Assembly: GCF_013389455.1 (NCBI RefSeq)
Contig: NZ_CP058278.1
Coordinates: 3,720,001 to 3,784,000 of the forward strand
DNA: 64,000 bases
Origin: Flavobacterium inviolabile
Lineage (GTDB): Bacteria; Bacteroidota; Bacteroidia; Flavobacteriales; Flavobacteriaceae
Direction of reading: 5' to 3'
In this document: in pieces, positions 25,767-33,845 of the stretch
Numbering within the stretch: position 1 is the first letter of the stretch
Layout: each line of letters starts with the position of its first letter
Notes under the pieces: model-generated
What the model was told of the DNA's origin: nothing
The model's input: only the letters and a program-made list of their open reading frames with translations
Database searches by the model: none
Translations under genes and position numbers: made by a program

Positions 25767-26909
25767 TTACAAACCCTTACGATAAGCCGTAGGTGTATTA
25801 CCGGTGTGTTTTTTAAAAGCCGTATTAAAAGAAGATTTTGAATTAAAACCTACATGGTATAGAATTTCTAAAATAGTCAGCTTACTTTTTGTAACATCTT
25901 TTAAAATTTCCATCGCATTCTCGATGCGATAGGTATTCACGAAATCGTAAAAATGCTGTTCTAATTTATGATTGATTAAAAGCGACAACTCCCGGACAGG
26001 AATTTCAATATCTTTAGAAACATCCTGAATTGTTAATGAAGGATTGAGAAATGGCTTTTTTTCAAGCATATACTTCTTTAATTTAAGCAACTCTTCATCA
26101 TACTCTTTTTCATTTACCGTTACCTGCTCACTCTTTTTTTCTTCCGAAATGATATCCTTGACCAGTTTTAGTTTTGAATCTATATTCCGGAACAAACCGG
26201 GATTGTTCAGTGCTTTATATAAGTACCAGCAAATGATAAACAGCTGGAATAACAAGAGTCCGATTCTGATCCACTCGGAGATGTCTGGATAATCCGAAAA
26301 TTTAAAAATGTTTTTTACAAGGGTAATCAGGTATAAAACAGTCAGCACAATCGTAAACTGAAACAACCAGTTATAGGAATTGATGTTTGTGCCGGCATTA
26401 TTTTCAAGATATAGTTTTTTGGTTTTTCGTAATATCATAAAAACGGCAATCATGTATACCACAACCTGAATATGAAATAGAATATGCGTGAGCTGTAGTT
26501 CGATCATATCCTGACGATGCTTCAGAAAACTAATTTTAGAAGCAAGGTCTACCGTATAAAAACGAGGCAGCAAAATTCCATTTACAATTAAAAACGGAAG
26601 CAGGTGTATTGCATCTTTTGGTTTAAGCTTAAAATCGGAATAACTAACCGATAACACATACAGATAAAAAACAGGAAGCTGCAGAAACGCAAATGTATTT
26701 TTAAGCATTCCCGGATTTGAAGGATTATTAACCACTAAGCTTAATAAAGGATCAATGCTATCCAGTGCGGTTAGTAGTAAAAAAACAGCAAAAAGAGTGT
26801 TACTTATCTTGTGCTTTGTTTTCACTGTAAGCAGAAAAAAGACAAGAAATAATGAAATGAACAAGGAGATTATCGTCACAATAATTAATACATTAATCTT
26901 ATCATTCAT
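25767..26909 (-). CDS. AraC family regulator with membrane sensor domain
   Basis: 380 residues. The first about 240 contain seven or so membrane helices with no recognisable enzymatic motif. A linker rich in Lys/Glu (about 245-280) leads to a C-terminal AraC DNA-binding domain with two helix-turn-helix units; the second holds LEILYHVGFNSKSSFNTAFK and HTGNTPTAYRK, the classic AraC signature. It is a one-component membrane receptor that binds DNA directly. The serine hydrolase gene follows 152 bp downstream in the same orientation and is a likely target. Confidence 0.9.
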   Translation of the reverse strand: MNDKINVLIIVTIISLFISLFLVFFLLTVKTKHKISNTLFAVFLLLTALDSIDPLLSLVVNNPSNPGMLKNTFAFLQLPVFYLYVLSVSYSDFKLKPKDAIHLLPFLIVNGILLPRFYTVDLASKISFLKHRQDMIELQLTHILFHIQVVVYMIAVFMILRKTKKLYLENNAGTNINSYNWLFQFTIVLTVLYLITLVKNIFKFSDYPDISEWIRIGLLLFQLFIICWYLYKALNNPGLFRNIDSKLKLVKDIISEEKKSEQVTVNEKEYDEELLKLKKYMLEKKPFLNPSLTIQDVSKDIEIPVRELSLLINHKLEQHFYDFVNTYRIENAMEILKDVTKSKLTILEILYHVGFNSKSSFNTAFKKHTGNTPTAYRKGL

Positions 26910-26940
26910 TTTTTATTTTAATATTATAGGTTCATAAATA

Positions 26941-27026
26941 TTGTCAGCGTTGCCGTTTGGCAATGTAGCGGAAACCGGTGTTAATTTGTACAAATGCTTA
27001 ACAGAAGTACTCCTACCTCCTGCCGG
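26941..27026. repeat. Repeat-like GC-richer remnant between genes
   Basis: This 86-bp stretch has more G and C than the flanking intergenic DNA. It contains the hairpin TTGCC-GTTT-GGCAA (around 26950-26963) and the 12-bp palindrome ATTTGTACAAAT (around 26984-26996). It is not part of a convincing ORF. It resembles short repeat remnants seen between genes in Flavobacterium, but no second copy lies in the window. Confidence 0.4.
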
Positions 27027-27491
27027 CTACAGTTTTTTCATCAGTTTGTCAATTCTTCTTTTATTTTCCTGTTGCAATAAAGACGGATATAAATTCATCA
27101 ATATATTAACGATCATAATAACCAAGCCAAATAAATAGTAGGAATTCCAGACTTTCACTAAGGCGAAAACAGCGACAAAACCAAATCCGATTAAATGGTC
27201 TATTTCAGAAATGGTCATTTCATTCCGTAAATTATTTAATTCGGTCTTTTCAATTTTCTTTTTCAGCTTCAGTTTCTGATTGAAAAATTTAAAAAATGTA
27301 TTCTTTACAATCCACTTGAAAATGCCAAGTCCAATAAACTTGTTCCATTTTTCATTTTCAATGAAATTCAGATTTGACAGGCTTTTATTGTAGTATTCCG
27401 TTTTTCTCAAAACAGCATTTACAGCCATTCCCACTATCCAGGAAATAAACGTTATGGCAATACCAAATGTCAGATATTTATATATCATCAT
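27027..27491 (-). CDS. Unknown membrane protein
   Basis: 154 residues. One hydrophobic segment near the N-terminus (about 5-28), a very basic middle (KKKIEKTELNN region near 78-90), then two hydrophobic segments (about 100-117 and 120-138) and a basic tail. No family is recognised. It lies in the accessory-looking 24-27.5 kb stretch, next to the repeat-like remnant, and is not obviously in an operon. The Lys/Asn-rich composition is more AT-driven than its neighbours. Confidence 0.6.
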   Translation of the reverse strand: MMIYKYLTFGIAITFISWIVGMAVNAVLRKTEYYNKSLSNLNFIENEKWNKFIGLGIFKWIVKNTFFKFFNQKLKLKKKIEKTELNNLRNEMTISEIDHLIGFGFVAVFALVKVWNSYYLFGLVIMIVNILMNLYPSLLQQENKRRIDKLMKKL

Positions 27492-27654
27492 TTTAAAATT
27501 GAAGCTAATTTATATACACCAAACAACGCTTCCTGTAATAAACCCATTCGTGCGATAGATTTATAAAGGTTCCTGCGTTTTATTGTTCCAAAAATATTCA
27601 AAAAAAATGGAACTCATCAAAAGGCATCTTTTATTTATAAATATTTTTCGTACT

Positions 27655-27662
27655 TATATTTG
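27655..27662 (+). promoter_or_regulatory. Orphan -7 promoter element
   Basis: TATATTTG, exact match to TANNTTTG, about 320 bp before the HEAT-repeat gene and without an ORF of note behind it. It may drive a small RNA or a long leader, or be chance in AT-rich DNA. Confidence 0.3.
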
Positions 27663-27951
27663 TATAAATATTACGATCAATCAAGGATTTATCTTGCTTT
27701 ACAACAAATTGAAATGTTCCGGAATTGCCTCTATATTGATTCGTTTAAAAGTGGTAATATCTAAAAAACAGTTTCATCTGTAACAAAGCCTTTTCTTAAC
27801 TCACAATATATTCACAAATAAGTAAAATCTTTCAATTTCATATTTTCACCAACGACAGTATGTTTTATTCATTTCCAGTAAAATAGGGCATTCCGCTGTA
27901 TAATTCAGGGCTTTTTAGAAAATTTTAACGCCGGAAAACGCTAAAATTAAC

Positions 27952-27959
27952 TATCTTTG
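27952..27959 (+). promoter_or_regulatory. Promoter -7 element of the polysaccharide operon
   Basis: TATCTTTG, exact TANNTTTG match, 21 bp before the TTG start at 27981. The -33 region is only T-rich. The implied leader is about 15 nt, which supports the TTG as the true start. Confidence 0.55.
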
Positions 27960-27980
27960 CCGCTCACCTAAATTATTAGT

Positions 27981-29036
27981 TTGGAAGTATTTAAATACTA
28001 TTTAATTAACTTTTTAGTCCCCGTTTTAGTTCTGTTTCTTATTATTGTAATAACGGTAACGATAAGCGATCGTATTGCCTATGGCTATAACCGGCAGTAC
28101 CGGAAAGCCATAAAACAAAAGATAAACGATTTCCTGACGGAGCTGCTTTTTACCGATGCCGAAAACTACGACAGCCGGATTGCCGCTTTTAAAAAAGAAA
28201 TCCCGTTTCGCAAGGCCTGGTGCAAAAGTATGGTGACCAACTGTATCATTGAACTGAAACAAAACATCAAAGGCGAAGTAACCGCTCCAATCCTGGATAT
28301 TTACAAAAGTTTCGGCCTGCAGCATTTCAGCAAAAAGCTGATTCACAGTAGCCGCTGGTATGTGAAATGCAAAGGAATTTACCATTACCAGATCCTGGAA
28401 TATGAAGAAGGAGAAAATTACGTTAAAAAATTCCTGGATCATAAAAACACGATACTGCGTTCGAATGCCTTTATCGCCTTTATTTCCCTGACTTCAAAAA
28501 AACTGGATTTTTTAAGCACCTATCCATACGAGATCTCGCTTATTGATGAGCTGAAAGTAATGGACCTGCTCCATCATAAAAAGTTCCCGATTCCTAAAAA
28601 CATCAAGGACTGGATTACGGCCCAAAACCCATCTATCGTGAAATTAGGCATCCGTTTTATGGTGTATTACAACTATACGGCAGAACAGGAGGCATTATTG
28701 GAATTACTGAACTCCGAAAATAAAATGATCCGGCAGGAAGTTATTATTGCCATCAAGGAACTGTATCTTCTTGAAGCCGAATCCAGGCTTATCGATCTGT
28801 TCGGCAGTGAGGATAATGCTAATAAAATTGCCATTTTGCAGACTCTGGCTGTTATCGGCAGTTCCAAAACCATTGCCTTTATAGACGATTACCTGCACCG
28901 CTCCATTAATGCCGAAACAAAAATACACGCCGTAAGGACATTGGATGCGATTGATTCTTCTTACCTGAAATCAAACTTCAAAGAAAATTTTGAGGTCATT
29001 AAAATTAAAAAACACGTTAAAAACCCTTACCTATGA
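27981..29036 (+). CDS. Membrane-anchored HEAT-repeat protein
   Basis: 351 residues with an N-terminal membrane helix (about 10-30) and a cytoplasmic alpha-solenoid; HEAT-like pairs are clearest at 230-335 (ELLNSENKMIRQEVIIAIKE, LFGSEDNANKIAILQTLAVIG, LHRSINAETKIHAVRTLDAI). The start is TTG: no in-frame ATG lies nearby, a stop sits four codons upstream, and the promoter spacing fits. Its stop overlaps the glycosyltransferase ATG (ATGA), so translation is coupled. It is probably a scaffold for the synthase; no direct evidence of a partner. Confidence 0.82.
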   Translation: MEVFKYYLINFLVPVLVLFLIIVITVTISDRIAYGYNRQYRKAIKQKINDFLTELLFTDAENYDSRIAAFKKEIPFRKAWCKSMVTNCIIELKQNIKGEVTAPILDIYKSFGLQHFSKKLIHSSRWYVKCKGIYHYQILEYEEGENYVKKFLDHKNTILRSNAFIAFISLTSKKLDFLSTYPYEISLIDELKVMDLLHHKKFPIPKNIKDWITAQNPSIVKLGIRFMVYYNYTAEQEALLELLNSENKMIRQEVIIAIKELYLLEAESRLIDLFGSEDNANKIAILQTLAVIGSSKTIAFIDDYLHRSINAETKIHAVRTLDAIDSSYLKSNFKENFEVIKIKKHVKNPYL

Positions 29037-30487
29037 TTTCGAGAGTTTATTTGGAGATTTTCGAAAATTTCTACGAAACATTTGTCGCGGTTTTTTCGTC
29101 CAGTTATATACTGTTTTACCTCTTTCTGGCGATATTGTCCTATTTTGCCATTAAGAAACACCTTAATGCCAAATATTTTATTCATGACGATTTATTGGTA
29201 AAATCCAATAACATGATTGGTGTTTCGGTAGTGGCTCCGGCATATAATGAAGGGGCTACCATTGTTTCCAATGTAAAATCCCTGCTTTCCCTTACCTATC
29301 CGAATTTTGAGGTAATCATTGTAAATGACGGCAGTAAAGACGACACCTTAGAAAAACTCATCCGTGAATTTCAGCTTGTTAAGGTCGATTTTTACTATGA
29401 AGAAAAAATAAAAACCCAGAAAGTTTACGGCCATTACAAATCTACCAACCCGATTTATTCCAAATTGCTGGTAGTGGACAAAAAGAACGGAAAAAGTAAA
29501 GCCGATGCTTCCAATGCCGGGATTAACTCCGCCAAGCATCCGCTATTCCTGTGTACCGATGTGGATTGTATTTTAAAGAAAGATACCATTATCAAGCTGG
29601 CAAAACCGTTCATGGAAAGCAAGCGCAAAGTGATCGCAACCGGAGCCGGTATCCGGATTTCCAATTCCTGCGAAGTAAAAGACGGTTTTCTGGTTAAAAT
29701 CCATTTCCCGACCAATTGGTTCGCCCGTTTCCAGGAGCTGGAATATGTTCGTGCGTTCCTGTTCGGAAGAATGGCCTGGAGCCAGATTAACGGGCTACTG
29801 CTTGTTTCCGGCGGACTGGGGATGTTTGACAAGGGAGTTGCCGTTGCAGCCGGCGGTTATTGGCACAAATCACTGGGGGAAGACATGGAGTTAATTACCC
29901 GTATGCGTAAGTATATGTATGACACCAAACAAAAATTTGCCATCAAATACATTCCGGAATCCCTTTGCTGGACCGAAGTTCCGGCTTCTGCCAAGGTGTT
30001 GATCCGCCAACGTAGCCGATGGGCAAGAGGACTGGTTCAGACCCTTTACATTCACCGCACCATGTTTTTCAACCCGAAATACGGAAGAACCGCTTTCCTG
30101 GTACTGCCCTATTTCTTTACGTTTGAGTTCATGGTTCCCATCCTCGAAGTTTTGGGTATTTTCTCATTATTAATAGGCTTTTACATCCTGGATATTGACT
30201 ATATTTTTCTGTTTTACATTACTTTATTTGTATATTTATTCTATCTGATACTAACCCTGGTTTCTATCTTTTTAGATGAAATATTGTATCGCAATTATGC
30301 CAATTTAAAAGAAATACTGATCCTGATCGGAATGGCTTTTATAGAGCCTTTTGCTTACCATCCGGTAAACATTTATGCTTCCCTGAAAGGATATTGGCAA
30401 TTTTTCAGACAGAAAGAACAAAAATGGGGTGATATGCCCCGACTGGGTTTTAAAAGTGAAACAACAAAAGAGCATGAAACAAACTAA
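29033..30487 (+). CDS. Membrane processive glycosyltransferase, family 2
   Basis: 484 residues. A first membrane helix (about 25-42) precedes a GT-A domain with NDGSKDDT (Asp99), the DxD in CTDVDC (176, 178), GEDMEL (283-284) and the QRSRW motif (326-330) that marks processive synthases such as PgaC, cellulose and hyaluronan synthases. About four C-terminal membrane helices follow (345-440). No PilZ domain is present. It likely polymerises a beta-linked polysaccharide and passes it through the inner membrane. The sugar is unknown. Lies between the HEAT-repeat and barrel genes with overlaps at both ends. Confidence 0.93.
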   Translation: MISRVYLEIFENFYETFVAVFSSSYILFYLFLAILSYFAIKKHLNAKYFIHDDLLVKSNNMIGVSVVAPAYNEGATIVSNVKSLLSLTYPNFEVIIVNDGSKDDTLEKLIREFQLVKVDFYYEEKIKTQKVYGHYKSTNPIYSKLLVVDKKNGKSKADASNAGINSAKHPLFLCTDVDCILKKDTIIKLAKPFMESKRKVIATGAGIRISNSCEVKDGFLVKIHFPTNWFARFQELEYVRAFLFGRMAWSQINGLLLVSGGLGMFDKGVAVAAGGYWHKSLGEDMELITRMRKYMYDTKQKFAIKYIPESLCWTEVPASAKVLIRQRSRWARGLVQTLYIHRTMFFNPKYGRTAFLVLPYFFTFEFMVPILEVLGIFSLLIGFYILDIDYIFLFYITLFVYLFYLILTLVSIFLDEILYRNYANLKEILILIGMAFIEPFAYHPVNIYASLKGYWQFFRQKEQKWGDMPRLGFKSETTKEHETN

Positions 30488-31736
30488 ATTTTTCAGGATA
30501 CTTTTTATAACTGTTTTTATTTTCACAGCCGGTAAAACCATGGCTCAGAAAATCGATACAGACAGTTTACTGGTGCGTACCGCCAAAGAAATCAATCCGA
30601 ATAAAAATTATACCGAAGCCATCCGAAAAGCGCAATTGGGAATCAAATTAGCGCCGGATTATCTCGATTTCCATTTATTACTGGGACGCGCTTACCAGCT
30701 GACGCAGGCAGTTGACAGTGCCCGGTTTTACTATCAGCACGTGCTTGCCAAAAATGAAAAATATGAAGAGGCTTTCGGCTACCTTACGCAATTGGAGATC
30801 GATGCCAGGAATTACACCGCTGCCGAAAAAGTAGCAGACCGGGCAATCGAACTGTATCCGGAAAATAAAAATTACTATTTAAAAAAACTGGCCATCTACC
30901 AGTTACAAAAAGAGGATGACAAAGTTCATGATTACCTGAAAGTGCTGGAAAAGAAATTTCCTGCCGATGCCGGTATCAGACAGCAGTTATTCCTGATGGA
31001 TACCAAGAACAATACAGACCGCATTGGCGTGAATTACAGCCTGACTGTTTTTGACCGTGCCGGTGTAGGTCCGTGGCACCTGGGAAGTTTGCAATACATC
31101 CGGGAACGCAAATGGGGCTCACTGATCGGACGGGTGAATTATGCCAATCGTCTGTCTGAAGGCGCTTCCATAGCCAACGGTGTACAATATGAAGGGGAAA
31201 CCTATTTCTTTACCGGAAAGAATGCCTATTCCTATGCCGGAGTGGCCTATAGCGACGATATTGTTTTTCCGAAATGGCGACTGGGCTATTCTTTTTACTA
31301 CAACTTCAAAAAAGGCTGGGAGGCTGATTTAGGCATCCGCTACACCCAGACCATAGACGAAAATCTAAAGGCTGCCGTTATTGGTGTCGGCAAATACCTG
31401 GGCTCCTACTGGCTTAATTTAAGAACCTATATTCAAAACCAGGACAGCAAAGTATACCCGGCTTTTACGCTGACTTCCCGTTACTATTTCAATACGCGAT
31501 TTGATTATGCCACCGTGTTACTGGGTTACGGTACTTCTCCGGATGAACGATCCATACAAGGGCAGCTGGAACAGCGGATTGCGTTGAATTCCTATAGAAT
31601 CGGAGCCGGCTATTACCGCGTTTTCGGGGAACATTACCTGACCGGCATACTGGTAAATTACAACAACCAGGAATATGCACCGGGACGGAAACAAAACGAA
31701 ACCGAAATCAACTTTAGCCTGCAATATCGTTTTTAA
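30474..31736 (+). CDS. TPR plus YaiO-like outer-membrane beta-barrel protein
   Basis: 420 residues from the ATG at 30474. A signal peptide ends near residue 25 (TAGKTMAQ). Residues about 30-175 form TPR-like helices (LGIKLAPDYLDFHLLLGRAYQ, ADRAIELYPENKNYYL). From about 190 to the end, alternating strands finish in FSLQYRF, with the terminal aromatic residue of outer-membrane barrels; YaiO family by appearance. TPR-plus-barrel is also the layout of PgaA and BcsC exporters. The start overlaps the glycosyltransferase stop by 14 bp; a TTG further upstream is unlikely because the signal peptide begins here. Confidence 0.88.
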   Translation: MKQTKFFRILFITVFIFTAGKTMAQKIDTDSLLVRTAKEINPNKNYTEAIRKAQLGIKLAPDYLDFHLLLGRAYQLTQAVDSARFYYQHVLAKNEKYEEAFGYLTQLEIDARNYTAAEKVADRAIELYPENKNYYLKKLAIYQLQKEDDKVHDYLKVLEKKFPADAGIRQQLFLMDTKNNTDRIGVNYSLTVFDRAGVGPWHLGSLQYIRERKWGSLIGRVNYANRLSEGASIANGVQYEGETYFFTGKNAYSYAGVAYSDDIVFPKWRLGYSFYYNFKKGWEADLGIRYTQTIDENLKAAVIGVGKYLGSYWLNLRTYIQNQDSKVYPAFTLTSRYYFNTRFDYATVLLGYGTSPDERSIQGQLEQRIALNSYRIGAGYYRVFGEHYLTGILVNYNNQEYAPGRKQNETEINFSLQYRF

Positions 31737-31750
31737 TGCACTAACATTAT

Positions 31751-31790
31751 GTTAATTAACAAAAAAGCGCCCTCCTTTACGTTAATTAGC
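31751..31790. repeat. GTTAATTA direct repeat upstream of receiver gene
   Basis: GTTAATTAAC (31751-31760, palindromic) and GTTAATTAGC (31781-31790) start exactly 30 bp apart, near three helical turns, just upstream of the -7 element at 31793. The spacing suits cooperative binding of a regulator. Confidence 0.4.
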
Positions 31791-31792
31791 TA

Positions 31793-31800
31793 TATTTTTG
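31793..31800 (+). promoter_or_regulatory. Promoter -7 element of receiver-domain gene
   Basis: TATTTTTG, exact consensus, 40 bp before the ATG at 31841. It indicates that the receiver gene can be transcribed independently of the operon upstream. Confidence 0.5.
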
Positions 31801-31840
31801 CAAAAAATAAAACCACAATTATTTTTAACAGATTTACCCC

Positions 31841-32224
31841 ATGAGTTCTGTAAAGAAAATCTTAATTGTCGAAGACGACAATCTTACTATTAATATCCTT
31901 GAGTTTATCCTCAGAAAAGAAGGTTACAGCCTGACGATAGCCAAAGATGGTGCTGAGGCTATTGAAAAAATCCCGTCCTTACTACCCGATTTAGTCATTA
32001 CCGATGTAATGCTTCCTTTTAAATCCGGGCTTGAGGTTACTAATTTTGTAAAAGAAAACTACAAAAACATTCCGGTTATCATCCTTTCCGCTTTAGGAGA
32101 AGAAGAAAATACGGTTACCAACGGTTTCAAGTTAGGAGCCGACGATTTCATTGCCAAGCCATTCAATCCGAAAGAACTGATCCTTCGTGTTAAAAGACTG
32201 ATTATCATTGAGGCGGAACGCTAA
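31841..32224 (+). CDS. Stand-alone response regulator receiver protein
   Basis: 127 residues, a single REC domain without output domain. Acidic pocket EDD (11-13), phospho-acceptor Asp55 in TDVMLP, Ser83 and Lys107 in KPFNP are all present, so it should be phosphorylatable. No histidine kinase is encoded in the window. It lies 104 bp after the outer-membrane barrel gene, with its own -7 element. As in CheY-like proteins, it would act by protein contact; the polysaccharide machinery upstream is an obvious candidate target, but this is inference from position. Confidence 0.93.
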   Translation: MSSVKKILIVEDDNLTINILEFILRKEGYSLTIAKDGAEAIEKIPSLLPDLVITDVMLPFKSGLEVTNFVKENYKNIPVIILSALGEEENTVTNGFKLGADDFIAKPFNPKELILRVKRLIIIEAER

Positions 32225-32293
32225 TTCTTAGCATTTACAGTACAATAAAAGATTCCTTTTTAGTATCTTTATAGTACTATATCCGTAAATGCC

Positions 32294-33775
32294 ATGAAAT
32301 CATTTTTATACTCATTCTGCCTGCTTTTTATTGCCTTTTCCGCTTTTTCTCAAATACCCGCTTCCGGGATTTACCGCATTCAGGAATTAAGCGCTGTTCC
32401 CTCTAAAAAATCCATCTATCGCGATTATACTTCGGTTACCTATAATGCCATGCACATTCCCGGTTTTACAGAAGCAAACATTCAGCATGCCATAGTAGCG
32501 GTAGATTCCCTTAAAAAACAATTAAAGATCCTTTTTATTATTGATCCGGAAGTTCCGTATGACGGACAGACCGATCTGGGATTTGCCACATTAAAAGACG
32601 GCAGTCAGCAACAGTTACATTACACCCTGGGAGGTCTTTATACCACACTTAAAGACACCACACTGACGAATTATTCCGCCGACCAGAACTTTAATTATCA
32701 CTATTGGCGCGACGCCTGCTATTTCAGGCTTTATCCAAATACTTTCCGGATCGGAGCCTGCCGGGTTCCGCTGAAAAAAGGGGACTACTACGACCAAAAC
32801 AATACACTTGTACAGACAATCACTCAGGATACAATTGTCACGCCAAAAGGCAAAACGGTCGAACAGCGTTACCACCTGACGATCAACCAGCCTACCGAAA
32901 AATTTGAACAGCATACCGGTTTCAATCACCGTTTTATTGATATCCTCAGAAACAACGATACTCTTCAAGTCCCGGTATACCAGCACCGCAGCAATACCGG
33001 ACCTAAAATCGGCAGTCTTAAATACGGTGACTATATGGCTGTAAAAGAAGCCGATGACGATTGGTTCAGCGTGAGTATGTTTACGCAAAAAACAGAATGG
33101 GATGACAGTCCGGTAGGGCGATATTTATATGATCAGCAACCGCAATACCGCAGCTATTTAGTGGAAACAAACGGCTATATCCTGAAAGATGACATGTACC
33201 CGCCACACTGGGTTGTCCAAAATGAAAAAACAGCCGATTATTATTTCTTTGTCAACACCACGACAGATACCGCCGAAGAAGGCATGCTGCTTCCTATTGC
33301 CGTCAAAGTAATGGATACCAAAACCAACAAACGGGTACAGCAATTCGACATTGCATGCGGAATCAGTTATTCCGGAGAGAACATCAGCGGATTTATCCGT
33401 TTAATCGATTGTAATTTTGACGGTTATCCCGACATCCTCACCAGCGCTTACACTGGCGGAGCCGGCCCGAACAATATCTCCAACATCTTTATCTTCAATC
33501 CCAAAACCAAACAGTTCGAATTTGATGAAATCCTTTCCTACTTACCGCAGTTGCAGATTGACAGCAAAACCAAAACAATACTATCATTTTACCGGGCCAG
33601 TGCCGGAACTCACGGAACAGAGCATTATAAATACCGGAACGGAGAACTGGTTAAAGTGTACTTCTATGAAGAATCCTTTTCCCTTTCTGAAGATAACACC
33701 CTTGAGATAACAGAGGAAAAACTGGTTAAAGGCAAATGGATAAAAGCTGCCAGAAAAGTTCACATCACGAACTAA
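32294..33775 (+). CDS. Secreted protein with FG-GAP-like C-terminal domain
   Basis: 493 residues. The signal peptide ends near residue 19 (AFSQ). The N-terminal half (about 20-220) is beta-rich with a DYTSVTYNAMHIPGF region; the later segment LIDCNFDGYPDILTSAYTGGAG (about 376-397) matches the Asp-rich calcium-loop pattern of FG-GAP / XAC2610-type repeats. There is no type IX sorting domain at the C-terminus, so a periplasmic or surface location is uncertain. Function unknown. Confidence 0.8.
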   Translation: MKSFLYSFCLLFIAFSAFSQIPASGIYRIQELSAVPSKKSIYRDYTSVTYNAMHIPGFTEANIQHAIVAVDSLKKQLKILFIIDPEVPYDGQTDLGFATLKDGSQQQLHYTLGGLYTTLKDTTLTNYSADQNFNYHYWRDACYFRLYPNTFRIGACRVPLKKGDYYDQNNTLVQTITQDTIVTPKGKTVEQRYHLTINQPTEKFEQHTGFNHRFIDILRNNDTLQVPVYQHRSNTGPKIGSLKYGDYMAVKEADDDWFSVSMFTQKTEWDDSPVGRYLYDQQPQYRSYLVETNGYILKDDMYPPHWVVQNEKTADYYFFVNTTTDTAEEGMLLPIAVKVMDTKTNKRVQQFDIACGISYSGENISGFIRLIDCNFDGYPDILTSAYTGGAGPNNISNIFIFNPKTKQFEFDEILSYLPQLQIDSKTKTILSFYRASAGTHGTEHYKYRNGELVKVYFYEESFSLSEDNTLEITEEKLVKGKWIKAARKVHITN

Positions 33776-33821
33776 ACCAACGATTTTACAGCAGGAATAT
33801 GGTTCAAGACCAACTTCTTTA

Positions 33822-33829
33822 TATTTTTG
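33822..33829 (+). promoter_or_regulatory. Promoter -7 element of rlmH
   Basis: TATTTTTG, exact consensus, 16 bp before the ATG at 33846, leaving a very short leader. Confidence 0.5.
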
Positions 33830-33845
33830 CAGAAATACCGCTAAA

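Larger units (their letters stand above)
27492..27980. other. Gene-less intergenic region (489 bp)
   Basis: AT-rich. A 66-codon open frame at 27583-27783 lacks recognisable features and is not called. An exact -7 element, TATATTTG, sits at 27655-27662 with no gene directly downstream. The promoter of the next operon is at 27952-27959. Confidence 0.55.

Noticed and set aside
27583..27783. 66-codon plus-strand open frame in the intergenic gap
   Set aside because: No signal, motif or promoter at suitable distance from its start, and Ile/Lys composition expected of AT-rich non-coding DNA. The -7 element at 27655 lies inside it.
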